From contig JAKZZE010000003.1 in NCBI GenBank assembly GCA_024220505.1, positions 2,046,001 through 2,110,000 of the forward strand: a stretch of 64,000 nt of DNA. Direction: 5' to 3'. Numbering within the stretch: the stretch's first letter is position 1; each line of letters begins with the position of its first letter. A program made the position numbers and the translations under genes. The notes under the pieces are model-generated. The model was given only the letters and a program-made list of their open reading frames with translations. It ran no database searches and had not been told where the DNA came from. This document shows, piece by piece, positions 22,343 to 34,661 of this stretch. Source of the DNA: Rhizopus arrhizus (lineage: Eukaryota > Mucoromycota > Mucoromycetes > Mucorales > Rhizopodaceae).

Positions 22343-24069
22343 ATGTCTCGTTTAAACTGTCCAGCTGAATGGGTTGCTCCTTTGACACCCATTGTCTCTT
22401 TGGCTTTATTACCATTAGGTCCCATCTTTTTTCCAAGAGCCTATGTTATCTTTTTATTTGTTTACTTTACTGGTTTTCTTTATCAACAAGTCAATCATGT
22501 CTGTAAATTCTACTTGTCATCTACAAGAATTAGAGCCAATATTAAAAAATGGAATCTCAAAAACAAAAATACAAACGATAAAAGTGAATCAGACAAAGCA
22601 AAGATTGCTGCAAGCCTACAAAAGATGAAATACGATGAAGAAGAAGAGCAACTTGTGTTTCAAGATCCTCGATTTATTCATACTTTTGTTATTCCTAATT
22701 ATAGTGAACCTGAACCTCTCTTGAGAGACACGATCGGCAAGTTGGCTGTTCACAGGTAAACAAGCGGATGAGAAAAAGTAAAATGATCTAATCAGAATAT
22801 AGAAATGCAAGTACTAATTATGTCATCATCCTGGCCATGGAAGCATCTGAAGAAGGTTGGGAAGCAAAAGGACAACGTCTTCAAGAATTCTTCAAGGATC
22901 GATTTCACGGATTCTTTATTACTGGACATCCTGTCAATGTACCTGGTGAATACCGTGGTAAGGGTTCCAATGTCAATTATGCTGTTCGTACAGGTTGCAG
23001 TGAAATGTTGAGACAAGGTTATGATCGAAGCCGAATCATTTTGACCGTGATGGATTCAGATGCTGCTATTCCTGAACTTTATATTCATGAAGTAGAAGAA
23101 GCCCTCAACAAGTCGGATGATCCTTATTATACCATCTGTGCACCTCCCATCTTCTTCTCTCGTAATTGTCATCAAGTGCCTGCTGCCGTTCGTATGACAG
23201 ACATTACTTGGGCGACCTTGGTCATGTCCAACCTGAGTAACTCGGATGGTCTGTGTGTGCCCTGTTCAAATTACAGTCTTTCCTTCATCTTGGCCGAACG
23301 GGTAGGCTATTGGGATGTGGACGCAGACGCTATTGGTGAAGACATGCACATGTGGCTCAAGTGTTTTTTCAAGACAGATGGACATGCTCGTACTGCACCT
23401 ATTTATGTTCCCATCAACCTTACCAATGTTCAGTGCGATGGTTATGTGGCCAATCTTCATGCTCGTTACGTTCAAGCCAAACGACACTTTCAAGGCGTGG
23501 CTGATCTTGGCTACACCCTTCGTCACACGCTCGATTCATTCAAGAACCGCAAAAAGATCTTGGATTGTCCTACCTCTGGATTTTACGACAAGTTGGCCGC
23601 ATGCTCCGTCATTCTCGAGGCTCACATGATACCTGCTTCTTCTGGTTGGTTGATGTTTGCTGCTGTACCCTTGATGCAACTCATCCTCTTTCCTCCCTTT
23701 TCTTGGATGGCCTTGGTCTCTCCTGCCAACAATCCTTTGCTGACTTCTGATTTCTTTTATAAACTCTGGACTCTTGTCAAACTTGTCACTGTCTTCTTGC
23801 CTCTTCCTCTCTTGGCCAACTTGGCCATCTATGAACATCTTCACCGCTTTGTAGATCGTGAATTCTATCGTAAACCAAAAGAAGAATCGCGTAATTGGAA
23901 AAATGTGGTGGACTATATCTCTTTACCCTTGGCTGCATGGCTCTTTTTAACTTTGCCTTCTACTATTGCTTGTGTCAAACGTCTTTTGACAGGTGAAGAT
24001 GCTTATGTTGTAGGTGCAAAGATATTTAAAGAAGAAGAAGACTTTAGTAAGGAAGTATTGCCTCTGTAA
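22343..24069 (+). CDS. membrane family-2 glycosyltransferase
   Basis: Two exons, 22343-22755 and 22803-24069, give 559 codons plus stop. The N-terminus has two hydrophobic segments (about residues 15-50). The GT2 catalytic core follows: VIILAMEASEEGWEAKG, GKGSNVNYAVRTG, ILTVMDSDAAIP (DxD-like), CAPPIFFSRN, GEDMHMWLKCFF (the ED of the catalytic base region), and YVQAKRHFQG in the place of the QxxRW motif. Three further hydrophobic segments lie near the C-terminus, arranged as in processive or lipid-linked GT2 enzymes. This matches a fungal GT2 group distinct from chitin synthases (no QRRRW). Donor sugar and product are unknown. The 3' flank (24090-24180) is rich in ACT/ATT triplets. Confidence 0.85.
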
Positions 24070-24984
24070 AAAAAAAGATTACTCTATATTAATGCTGCTA
24101 CTACTATTACTACTATTATAATCATCCCTATTATTATTACTACTACTACTAATTCTACTGTTATTATTACCCTAATTTAAAACAAGGACAAAAACAAACT
24201 TTTGATAATTCATTTATTTCCATGTATTCTATTCTTATTAATACAAACTTCTTTATCAAAAATCCTTATTTTTGCCCTGCTTCATTAAACGTTGTATGCT
24301 ATCTAAATCTCATTCGACCACACAAGGGATCATGTTTCCTTTTTATTATTCATTTATTAAACTTTATAAAGGAGGAGGGGACTTGGTTGTAAATTAAGTT
24401 TAATAACTTCTTGTATAATTTAGAAAGTGTGACTTTAACATGACGCAGTATTGCATGGATTGACATGATGCAAACATACAGAAGATAAATATAGATTCTG
24501 TTTGGCTTCTGATTTATCGATACAATGTAGGATTCACTTCTGCACTCTGTGCGGATAAGCAACATCACCTTCTCTTTTTCACCTCGGTTCATTTTGAAAC
24601 CTTTCTTTGATGGAAAGCAGAAGAGAGAAGGATAGGGGGTGATATTCAAAACTTTCGAGCAATGTCAATTCATGATCGATGGATACCAAAAAGACGAGTC
24701 TCTTTGGGGCTGCTCAACCAAGAGATGAATTCATCCATCCCTTTTGTAACATGTCACTTTTGATCCGATCCTCACCGTTGCCCCCTTTGGAGTCAAGTAG
24801 GGAAAATAGAGAAAACAGGATGACTGCAGTCATGATTCTTTTGATCAGACAGGAGATTTCACTGTTTTTTTTTAAAAATGAATCATTTCATAAAACAAAC
24901 AATGGCCTTTGTTTTCGCAAGGTCTGTTTAGAAAAATGGGACGTGTCCACTGAATGGGTACAAAGCGAGACACAAATACATATT
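24070..24984. other. intergenic between convergent genes
   Basis: ACT/ATT triplet-rich sequence up to about 24180, then AT-rich DNA. A 152-codon frame at 24679-25137 overlaps the last exon of the methyltransferase on the other strand and does not look like protein. Confidence 0.45.
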
Positions 24985-26308
24985 TTAATGGAGAGGTTTT
25001 TGAGCATAATTTATAAACCATTTTGTACAAGTTTTGTATTCTTTACATTCCAAACCACTTTTTTCAAGGTAAGCCTCAAACTGGTGAGGATCTTCAAACG
25101 CTGGGTTTTTCTTGGCCATGACGGGTCTAAGATTTAGGCTGACATGTTTAAAATCTTGCCTAAAAGGGAGAGACATGAGCTTTTTGAATCATTTCAAGCT
25201 CTCTGTTTGACTTACCACCACAATTCACCTGCCTTTCCGCTGTGATTCATGGGTATCTGTTTATGAATGACTGTGATATTTTCAAATCCGGTTGAAAGTA
25301 AACGGCCATGCAGTTCTTGTCCAATCTTGGGACACATGTTGCGGGAGATTAAGACGCTATGTACTGCCAAGGTGGATAAGTAAGCCAGTGGGGTCTGTGT
25401 CACTTACATGCTTCTTCATTCTGTCGAGTCAGTGGTCCACAATGCTCTAATTCAACAACAGGCTACGATTCATTAGAACAAATACCTTCTTCTTTATCTT
25501 TCTTACCTCTACCAGCTCAATGTAACCTCCAGGTTTCAGCACACGATATAATTCGGCCAGGTTCTACAAAACAAGATCAGCCTCAACCCATACAGGTCCC
25601 TTGCCTTACCTTCTGCCAATCGACTTCTGTCAACCCTACGATCACTAATCGTTGGTGTATGTAATCAAACGTGTTGTCTTCAAACGGGATGCTTTTAGCA
25701 ATATTGCCAGTGAGGAATTCTATATTGGAAGGTTTAATATTTTCTGGAAACACACTGGAAATATCGATGCCATAAAAGGATGAGTTTGGAAACGTCTTTG
25801 CCATCTCCAGTGTCCAAGTGGCCGGACCACAGGCAGAATCCAACACGGTGATGCCCTGTTCTAGTGATTGGTGTAGTGGAGCATGAAAATTGCTAATGTG
25901 TGATTTAATATCGAATTGTTTTGTGCTGTATTTATTTGATTACCACTGAAAGATGTATTGTAATATCCAATGCTGCTGATGGATCCGATCGGATTCTATA
26001 GGTTTCATCAGCTTCACTCACATCATCCTCTCTTTTACACACACACCGTCGTCATCGTTCGGTAAGACATAACTTACTTCTTCATCATCATGGTGTCTTC
26101 TACCGTTCACATAGCGATATTTTTGTCTTGAACAAGTCGAATTCACCGGACTCACACTCTGGACGGATTTCAACGTGTTGAACGAGTCGTTTTCCAAGGT
26201 CGTCGTAACCATCGCACTGCTTTTTGTCGTCTTTTTGAATAATCTTTTTGTTGGTAAACAATTCCTTTCTGTTCTTGATGGAAGACTCTTGGAAGAAACG
26301 ATGCCCAT
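24985..26308 (-). CDS. SAM-dependent methyltransferase (class I, fungal UMTA-like)
   Basis: Seven exons on the minus strand: 26308-26047, 25995-25944, 25892-25610, 25563-25507, 25462-25408, 25363-25216, 25159-24985. They total 343 codons plus stop with every junction in phase and GT-AG. After an 80-residue Ser/Thr-rich N-terminus comes the conserved entry SYVLPNDDDESDRIH, then motif I VLDSACGPATWTLEMA, the acidic GIDISSVFP after strand 2, IPFEDNTFDYIHQRL (motif III) and RVLKPGGYIELVE (motif IV). Motif I has Ala-Cys-Gly-Pro-Ala where the family usually has Gly-Cys-Gly-Pro-Gly, and QCNF replaces the usual GGNF; both are conservative enough for activity. The substrate is unknown; relatives include the LaeA-type regulators of secondary metabolism. 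Two exons are only 52 and 55 nt. Confidence 0.85.
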
Positions 26309-26549
26309 GCGTCAAAGAAAATGAGATACAAAAGAAAAAGGCAGTGGCAAAAGAGGAGGGGGGAAATCAGAATTTTTAAATGAATGGGTCGTTACACTTT
26401 ATTGGGCACACATCAAACTTGTCGTATGAGATGTAACATAAAAAGAATTTATGTCGTGTTGCCTATCTCGTCTCCCTTTGTTAAATGAGACTAAATTTGC
26501 ACAACGAGGGAAATTTCCATCGGAAAACAGTATATGCGATTGAAAAAAA

Positions 26550-26589
<40 letters not shown>

Positions 26590-28605
26590 TAACAATCCAT
26601 CTCTTTTGGTTGGGACAGTACGACACCTTCTACTGCGCAAGGATTCAGCAAGTTCCCCTTTGAATCTGTTCTTTATCCTTTTGAAATCGCATACCAATCT
26701 TCTTGATAGGTTCGTTCGGAGAATGCAAAAGAGCGTGTTGTGACAAAGAGTAATAAGGGAAGCAGTGAACTTTATTGAAAAGATAAACATCCATCTAGAG
26801 AAGGGGGGAGTACTCTTTTCTATTCAGATCAAACAGTTTAAATTAAATTCATTGTATACAAACCTCTCTGAATACAAAAAAAGAAAAAAAAGCCTGATAA
26901 TCAATCTGCCATCCCACTGACCCCACTCCGACTCCGGATGTGGTTTCCTCTCTCTCCTTGACAACAAATTGAATGACTGTCCTTGTAAGATGTTCAAGCG
27001 AGCTCTCTAAATAGATTGTGGTGTTCAATTGCCATGTGTGTTTCATTTCTGCCGATCCAGTCACTCGAATGAGGCTGTTGTTCTCTTTGATCGAGTCCTG
27101 TCCCTGTTCTCTTTTTCAATCAGCGGAATCTCTGTTCTCTGATCTTCTTCAAACGCTATAAATAGTCGTTTCATCTTCTAGAGCCAGCTATCCATTTTGA
27201 AGTATGACTAATATCTGTACTGGACACAGGTTCCCATACTTGGTGATCCCGAGTTTGCTTGTCTTTGCTTTTGTCCTTTTGAGTTCTCTTGTTAACAGTG
27301 TAACGCACCATGAATTCTCTCTTCCTCTCTCTCTCTTTAATCTAAATTCGTATCTATGATGCCACATGGCTACTATTGGTAATAGCACCAACATCTATTT
27401 TTTTTTTTTACTGTCTTTGTGTCATCTATAAATGAATATCATTGGCCTATCAAACTTTTTCTAGTTCACTGTGGGCAAGACATCGTTTGAGATTCGCTTG
27501 AAACACATCCTAGGCTGTCAACCCAACCTGAATGAAGCCATGGACTCATCTTTGTGATCGAAAAGATCTCTGCGTCCTTACTCATTCTTCATACCCCTTG
27601 TCTTGTTGGCGCGTCATTGAGTGACAAGCAAAATGTCCTAGGCCATCCACACAACCCATCCTCCTCCTTTGACCACCAGAGAACGCAATTGGAAACACAT
27701 GGAGGAGTAGTATACACCATCTGCCTTGATCGGCTCGTATTCTCTGGCCTCCTTATTAACCACACGTCCAAAAATGACTTCACGAGCACTTTGAAGGCAG
27801 TCGAACCATGTGTGCACAATGGGGTCCTTGAAACGTTTGAAGCTTTCTTTTTTCATCCGTATTTGTCGGTCCAGACAGGTCATCTTCAAACCGATGTCTC
27901 TCTCTCTGGCCTGGTTCTTTCCATCTTTTTGTTTGTCTCGGCAACACCTCTCCTTGATTGGCTTTGTTGACGAGGCCCTTCTTTTATCCTCTGCTCTAGG
28001 ACAGCCTAGGTTCCTTTCTGTGCTGTTTTTTTCTCTGAAAGGTGCATGATCGACAAGAGGTAGGACGGATGATTGAACTTCCTGTCTAAAGATGCTTTTT
28101 GGCCAAGACATGATAAACCTGATAGGGACAGATTGTCATCTATAAATAAATAAAGTTTAAGCATGGCAGAACATGGTATCACATTAATTTCTGTTCATCC
28201 TTTCCAGAACATTGCAACCTGGTCAGGGCACGATTCCCAAAAGATGGGCTCAAGAACGATGAAGGGAATACATGTGGACTTTTTCTGAATAAAAAAGTAA
28301 AGAGGTTGGGTGGGCTCGAACGGTTTGGAAAGACGTCTGGGTGGGGCCATGCCATCCACACGTTCCGGTTCGAAAAGTCCCTTGAACAGTAGGTGGATCA
28401 ACCTGTCGACTGTTTTGTTCAAACCCCAGGCTGGATGGGCCAAACCAGCTTTTGTTCAGAGATTCAGGACCTGCAGCGCCCAAGCTTGAAGGGGCTCCTA
28501 TCAGATCACTTACGAGAGCAAAGAAGAGGTATTTTATGACGTCGGGGTTCCACTGGTTGTTTTTTTTAAAAAAAACAAAAAAATGCAAAATCATGGATTT
28601 ATTTT
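26309..28605. other. intergenic, possible unresolved coding remnants
   Basis: Less AT-rich than other gaps, with overlapping open frames on both strands, for example 28111-27638 minus (157 codons) and 27554-27970 plus (138 codons). A minus stretch 27064-26960 (QLNTTIYLESSLEHLTRTVI) looks protein-like but could not be extended to a gene. A T run of about 31 nt is at 26558-26588. No family recognised, so no gene is called. Confidence 0.35.
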
Positions 28606-29228
28606 ATGTTGGTTCCTATTTCACCTCGAGCATCTCTTGTTGACGTAACATCCGACACCTTGCCTGCTTTAATCGAGTTACATAAAATCATATTCCCAGT
28701 CACTTATGGTGTCAAGTTCTTTGAATATGTGTTGAATTCAGGAGACTTGGCCAAACTAAGTAATGAAGAGTGGGTTGAGGGATGAAACCAGTTAATGACT
28801 TTTTCTGTTGTGTTAGTTTATTACGATAATTATTGTGTTGGAGTGATATGCTGTCGTTTAGAAAAAGTACCCTATGACGATTATACGGCTAGATTGTACA
28901 TGATGACCCTTGGTGTACTAAAGAATTATAGAAATCTAGGCTTAGGTATCTTGTACATTATCGGAACTTTCCCTGTCTTGATGCCTTTTTCTTTTTCTTA
29001 GGAAGCATATTAATAGAATACATCATGAGTGTCGCCAGCAGAACAACAAGTCCACTGATAACCTCAGTTTATTTACACGCTCAGACAGTAAACGAAAAAG
29101 CAATCCGATTTTATATGCGTAATGGATTTCAAATAGAAGCCATAGTTCATGATTATTACAAATTGAACGAAAATAGGGATGCATACATTTTGTCTCGTCC
29201 CGTATTTCATTTTAATCAAACAGGATAA
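28606..29228 (+). CDS. NAA50: N-alpha-acetyltransferase 50 (GNAT family)
   Basis: Three exons, 28606-28759, 28817-28945 and 29002-29228, encode 169 residues, the same length as animal NAA50. This GNAT enzyme transfers acetyl from acetyl-CoA to N-termini starting with Met, and works with or near the NatA complex on ribosomes. Visible: VDVTSDTLPALIELHKIIFP and GVKFFEYVLNSGDLAKL (substrate-side helices), YDNYCVGVICCRLE, RLYMMTLGVLKNYRNLGLG with the acetyl-CoA loop R-N-L-G-L-G, SVYLHAQTVNEKAIRFYMRN and FQIEAIVHDYYKL (the NAA50-type YY near the end). The start at MLVPISPRA is the only ATG in frame after the upstream stop. It is convergent with BFR1, 95 bp apart. Confidence 0.93.
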
Positions 29229-29323
29229 GGGAAAAAGGGTACTTTTTTTTTTTTTTTTTTTGTAAATACAGCATTTCAATTAAAAATTTTTACTCTATTT
29301 GTTTCTTTTCATTATTGATACAT

Positions 29324-30873
29324 TCAAGATTCTTCTTCCTTGTTTTCTTCTTCTTCTTCAGCTTTTAACAAGGCCTGAATACGTTCCTCAGCCTTCTTCT
29401 TGTTAGCTTCGGTCACCTTGGGTTGCTCTTTGATAAAGTATTCCTTGCGTTCTTTTAATTTTTGAATGGTAGCAGGAATTTCAGAGATTTTTGTGGGCAC
29501 AGTCACCTTGATATCAAAGAAGTTTTCCATGGTAGCAAGAGGCAACTTGAGAGCATCCGACTTCTTGTTCTCTTTGGCAGCAGGTTCCTTGTTCTTGTTT
29601 TGCTTCTTTTTGTTTCCACCAGCAAAGAAAACGTCATCATCACGCTTCTTGATCACCATACCTTCAAATGCATTTTCAATCTCATTCACATTACCACCAG
29701 AGATCGTGTCACTTTTAGCACCAGAAGAGGTGAAGCTCTCCAAAAAGATCACCAGGTTATCGCAAAGGGCAATTTCATTTTCAAAAGCAGGCAAGGAAGC
29801 CAATTCAAGCTCTTGCTTGGCAGCCTCCTGACGCTTTTCATTCTCCTCCTGAACCTTACGAAGTTGTTCTTGCTCCTTCTTGTACTCTCGCAACTTGCGA
29901 ACAAAGGTATAGTATTCATCGTTATTCTTGCGATGTTCATCACGAAGTGTACGAAGCTTGTTGTACTCTTCATCCAACAATCCCTTGAGACGAGTACGTT
30001 CGTCATAGAGCTTGTTACGAGCCTCACGCTGCTTATTTTGATCACCGTGGATTTCCTTGAATTCAGCGTCGAGTTGTTCATAGCGATCGCTCAACTTCTT
30101 GGCTTCAGAGTCATCAATGTTCTTTTTGAGTTCATCGTAAATCGCTCTTTCTCTGTTGATCTCGGTCTGCTGCTGATCAATGTCTTCAAAGGAAAGACGA
30201 TTACGTTTTAATAGTGAAATTTCTTGAAGCATCTATTCATTCCCATCTTTTCCTTAGCAAAACCCCCCATCCTCCCCTCTTTTTCTCACTCACCTTTTTT
30301 TCTTCAACAATTCTTACGCCTGCCTCAATCTTTCTTTCGAGCTCACTAAAATAGAGATCGATCAGTGAACAAAGGGAATGGGGATCATGAGCAGTGTACA
30401 TACGCAATACGATCGTCTACTTCTTCTGTACTTCTATAAGGAATCTTACTTTGGAAGCCCTTGACAACCGAAACCTAGCAACGACACGTGAGCTTTCACC
30501 AGACAGGGCGGGGACGATTCCCGAATTACCTTCTTTCGGATGGATTCATTCAACGCATCCAACTGTTCGTACACTGCCTTACGACTCTTTTTCAATTCGG
30601 CTTGTTTTTCACGAATCTCGGCAAGTTCACTCTTGATTTCCTCACGACGCGAGTTGTCGCCTTTGGCAGGTAACTTGGTGATTTTTTCCTTGACAGCATC
30701 CTGTGTTGGTGTTAGATGATGAATTCTCGTTTTTTAAAAAAAAAACTTACGAATTGCTTTTGAATTTTCTCGATAGAAGCATTGATGCTTTCAATCGTCT
30801 TTTTGAATTCTTCTTCATTGGGCTTTTTGACGTGTTCAGGAAGGACAGGAGGTGAAGAAAGAGCAGTGGTCAT
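29324..30873 (-). CDS. BFR1: BFR1 homologue, coiled-coil mRNP/nuclear segregation protein
   Basis: Five exons: 30873-30751, 30700-30530, 30459-30404, 30345-30294, 30232-29324, giving 436 codons plus stop (yeast Bfr1 is about 470). Bfr1 associates with polysomes and mRNPs at the ER and affects secretion and chromosome segregation. The protein is nearly all charged coiled coil: KLPAKGDNSRREEIKSELAE, VYEQLDALNESIRKKGFQSK, then YDELKKNIDDSEAKKLSDRY and so on. A conserved segment follows, AFENEIALCDNLVIFLESF, a short Lys-rich linker, and a C-terminal block TMENFFDIKVTVPTKISEIP ending in EEEE. Exons 3 and 4 are 56 and 52 nt. It is divergent from LTV1. Confidence 0.92.
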
Positions 30874-31721
30874 CTTGTTTTTTTTTCTTTATGAAAAGAG
30901 GGGGGGAAGGAGAAAGAAGGGGGTTTTTTTAGGTAACTCAATAGGGCTCTGTGTTCGACCCAATCTGAGCTCAAAAAAAAAAAACTTTGGGAAACCCAGT
31001 AAAATCTGGAAACGTAGGAAGACAAGGCTATTTGTGTTTCTTGGTGGATGAACTACAAAGTGGAATGTTCATTTTTTCCAAATAAAAAAAAAAGAGGGGG
31101 TTCGCTTTCTTGATGTGCGCACGCGACAAAAGACAATCCTCTTTTGGGGATGAACATGCCAAGACAAGCAGATGTTTGTTGGATTTTGGCCTTTTTCAAT
31201 ACTTGCAAGGAAAGTGTAAGATGTATAGGCTCTTGATAGTGTCACGCATTTCCTAAAGATGTCTTTATCCTCTTTCACGTACAGTGCAAAAGTAAGAAAT
31301 GACTTTTGTTGATAAAAGTCAGTTAATCCCTTTATTCAGAATAGAAGAATAATAAAATTCTCTCTTTATTTTTTTTTGTATCAATTGAACTTGGATGATT
31401 CCTATTCTACTACTGCTTCAATCATAATCCAGCAGAAAAGGAAATATGTTGTTTTTAGCTGGAAGGTTATGTATAAAGTAGGGTAGATTCAGTATTTATA
31501 TATCGAGAGTTTCTGAGCAGCGGATTACCTAAAGAGATTTCAAAAGGTTTAAAATCACTGTCTATCTTACCATGATCTATCTCGACCTTATTCAACTTCT
31601 TCTGTCAACACAATTCAAGAACCGCACCAATCCTTCTTAACTAAGCCACTGGCTACTTTTTTTCGAACTGCACAGATAATAAAAAAAAAAAAGGGATTTA
31701 TTTTCTACAGTAGATTCAAAT
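30874..31721. other. intergenic between BFR1 and LTV1 starts
   Basis: Divergent promoter region. No gene seen; purine-rich near 30895-30930. Confidence 0.45.
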
Positions 31722-33500
31722 ATGGGTAAAAAGCCATTCCTCGACAAGAAAGCATCCAAGCATTATCATGTTGTACACAGATCTCAAAAAGATCCTCTTA
31801 TTAATGATTCTGAAGCACCTGATCGTGTACTTCAAGAAGTATTACCTCTTAATCAGTTAAAGGTAAATACATGTTACAAGTGAAAAAAAAGAAATACCAA
31901 CCCCCTTGACAGAACAAGACCCAAGAAGAAATCGACAGAGTGAAAGCAAAACCCAAGAAGCTGACACAAGACGAAATTGACCAGTAAGGTGGACGAGAAG
32001 CACAAAGAAAAAGCACTCACTCTTCTTTTTAGACGTATTGGCCAAGCCGCTCTCTATGGTATCTATTACGACGACTCAGAATATGACTACACCCAGCATC
32101 TGAAGCCTATCGGTGCTGTCGATGCCGTCTTTTTGGAAGCGCCTACGATCAAAAAGGAAAAACCAAAGACGATGGAAGAATCGATTTTCAAAGAAGACCA
32201 ACCCAAAAAGAACCCAAACCTGTTTGAGTTGCCCTCGGATGTCTTGCCTTCGAATGTGGAAATGAGCGTGGGCGTCATGAACCAATCGACTGGTCTTGAC
32301 AATGGCTTACAACCCGATATGGATCCTCGACTGCGAGAAGTCTTGGAGGCTCTTTCAGATGAAGAGTACATTGATGAGGCATTGGATGATGACTTTTTTG
32401 AAGATTTGAATGCTGAAGGCGAGGCGTATGATCCTGCGGAGGATGAAGAAGTTTATGAGGATTCCGAAGAGGAAGAAGACGATGAAGAAAATGAAGAAAA
32501 TGAAGAAAACTATGATTGGGAAGCAGCATTTAAAAAGTAAAGTCGCTGCCAAAGAAAAAGTCTCTTGCTGACTTTTTTTGAATTAGGTTCAAATTGAATC
32601 AACAACGTGGAGGAGGGAGCGACGATGAATTTGAAGAGGATCGACAGTCAAGAGCCACCGGCTTTTCTGTGTCCTCTTCAGCCATGCATCGTAACACTCA
32701 ATTGCGTTTACTGGATGATCGATTTGAGAAGATTGAAGAAGAATATGCAGAAGAGGATGATGAAGAGGAAGAAATCGGGGGACAAGAAAGAGCTGATTTC
32801 GATGCTATTCTTGATGACTTTTTAGATAAATATGAAATTGTGGGTAGAAAGATGCAACCCAAGTTAGAGGGTGAATCATCCACCCAAAAGCTTGACACAT
32901 TTCGTCAAAGTTTAATAAAACCAGAGTTAACTCAAGACACAACCACGGTTGCTATGCCTGTAAAGACAACAACAAAACTGACGAGAGAAGCATTAGAAGC
33001 TGCTATGCCACAAAGACCTACTGAAAAGAAGATGGCCACATGGGATTGTCAGACGATTATTTCTACCTATTCTAATTTAGAAAACCATCCCTCGTTGATT
33101 AATGATAAAGGACCTCAGAAAAAGATCAGGATTGATCCAAAGACGGGTATGCCTGTGCTGATCGAAGTCGAGCGTAAACAGAAAAAGAAGGATGTGGATG
33201 AAGAAGAGGAGGAAGAAGAAGAGGAAGAAGAGGAAGAATTTATACCTGAAAATAAAGGAGTAGCTAGATCAAAGACAGAGACAAAAGAAGAAAAGAAAGC
33301 ACGAAAAATTGCAGCAAAAGAAGCCAGAAAGGTAATGATGAACAATTCAAAGTTTTCTTTTTTTTAAACTCTTTTTATTGCTATAGAATCGAAGAGAAGA
33401 AAAGAAAACGAATCGATCTGTCTTCAAGAATGAAGAGAATCGTCAAAAGAAAATCCTTCAACAACAACGACAAGCCAAGGCAGCCACTCATATTCCTTAA
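31722..33500 (+). CDS. LTV1: LTV1, 40S ribosome assembly factor
   Basis: Five exons: 31722-31862, 31913-31983, 32033-32536, 32587-33331, 33387-33500, totalling 524 codons plus stop. Ltv1 binds pre-40S subunits and is needed for small-subunit maturation and export. Hallmarks: N-terminus KKPFLDKKASKHYHVVHRSQ then DPLINDSEAPDRVLQEV; LYGIYYDDSEYDYTQHLKPI; a long Asp/Glu-rich middle; QSRATGFSVSSSAMHRNTQL with RLLDDRFEKIEEEY; DDFLDKYEIVGRK; then a Lys-rich tail with FKNEENRQKK. The second intron is 49 nt, and its sequence stays open in one frame from an internal ATG, so an exon could be misplaced there. Convergent with RER1, 104 bp between stops. Confidence 0.93.
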
Positions 33501-33604
33501 ATCAATGTTTTTGTACAATAAAATAATGTTTATACACGCACTCTAAAAACTTGATGAAATTCTTATTTTATTAATATATTTATACGTAATTTTATTCTAT
33601 TCGA

Positions 33605-34407
33605 TTAAACTCTTCTTGTGCTGTTGTAACTCTTCTTTCCCAAGTCGAATGGGATATACTTGTATTTAATCATATGGCTGATCTGTCTACGCATCGTTAA
33701 ACCAAACAAGATGATAAAGTACATTAACAAAATTGGCCAGTAAACAGGGACATCAAATAGACGAAACAAGGTACAGAAAAGTGAAATGGTGGTTGCCTTT
33801 GTAACAGAGTACCTATTTTACATGATTCAGTTCGAATTGTTATGATTATAAAAAAAGTTGCTTACCAAAATTTGAATTCGGGAAGACGACGAATGAATGG
33901 TTTGAATTCTTCATCATTTTTTAAAGGTAAAGAAGGACCTTCTTCCATCTCATTGGCTTGCTCATCAAGTTCAATAGAAGGATCAAACTTGGGTGTTAAA
34001 AATGCCAAGAATAAGTTCAACATGTAGATTCCTAATATAAACTCTCTTTAATCACCCTGCTCTTTCCCTCTTTCTTTTTCAATTTACCTAAAGCATATCT
34101 GTAAACATAAAGAGATGATTAAAAAAACGGTTTATATAAATTTACAAAAAAAAAAAAACTTACGCAATAATATACCATCCTTCAGCATAGATTACACGAG
34201 TCATAAATAAGATTAACAATACAGCTGTACCAGTCCATCGATAAGGCACATAAGGCGTGATCCGATCCAATACTTGTTGGAATTTCTATAAAAAAAGTGA
34301 ATATTTTCTTTTTATTCACCCATCTCTCACCGACTTACTCTTTCTATTTGTGACTTTTGGGCCAAGAGACTTGAACTTGTATTTTCTGATTCACCAAATT
34401 CGTTCAT
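33605..34407 (-). CDS. RER1: RER1, Golgi-to-ER retrieval receptor
   Basis: Five exons: 34407-34339, 34285-34164, 34098-34088, 34031-33866, 33812-33605. They encode 191 residues, the family length. Rer1 is a four-pass cis-Golgi membrane protein that returns ER membrane proteins through COPI vesicles. Seen: [20 protein letters not shown] (first helix), [36 protein letters not shown], a loop ending [14 protein letters not shown], then [40 protein letters not shown] and [20 protein letters not shown]. The third exon is only 11 nt (ATATGCTTTAG) but is required: it supplies Tyr-Ala-Leu and keeps the frame, restoring the family motif YALGIY. Confidence 0.93.
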
Positions 34408-34661
34408 CTTGTATTTTTTTTTTTTTCTTGCAAAAAAAAAAAAGAAGAGGAAGAAAAAGAAAAAAAAAAAAAGAGAGTCCATTTGGCTGATGATGTAGAA
34501 TTGTTACACCGATTACAATTGGCTGACTGTATCAGCCAGATGACAAGCTTTCTGATAAGTTCAAGTGAAACTTTATTGAATGATCAAGAAGATTAGTGAA
34601 GGGGGAGAGATGTGGAAGAGAGTATATATTTGTACACATGAAATGATTTGATTTTTAATGA

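Noticed and set aside
24679..25137. 152-codon plus-strand frame
   Set aside because: Antisense overlap with the last methyltransferase exon, which has clear family motifs and in-phase introns.
27638..28111. 157-codon minus-strand frame in the methyltransferase-NAA50 gap
   Set aside because: Overlaps a 138-codon plus-strand frame, no recognised domain and no convincing extension by splicing. Kept as unresolved rather than called.
29462..30211. 249-codon plus-strand frame opposite BFR1
   Set aside because: Leu/Val-rich antisense of a Lys/Glu-rich coiled coil; BFR1 itself is unambiguous.
32275..33345. Ser-rich or His/Leu-rich antisense frames opposite LTV1
   Set aside because: Mirror translations of the Asp/Glu-rich LTV1 coding region.
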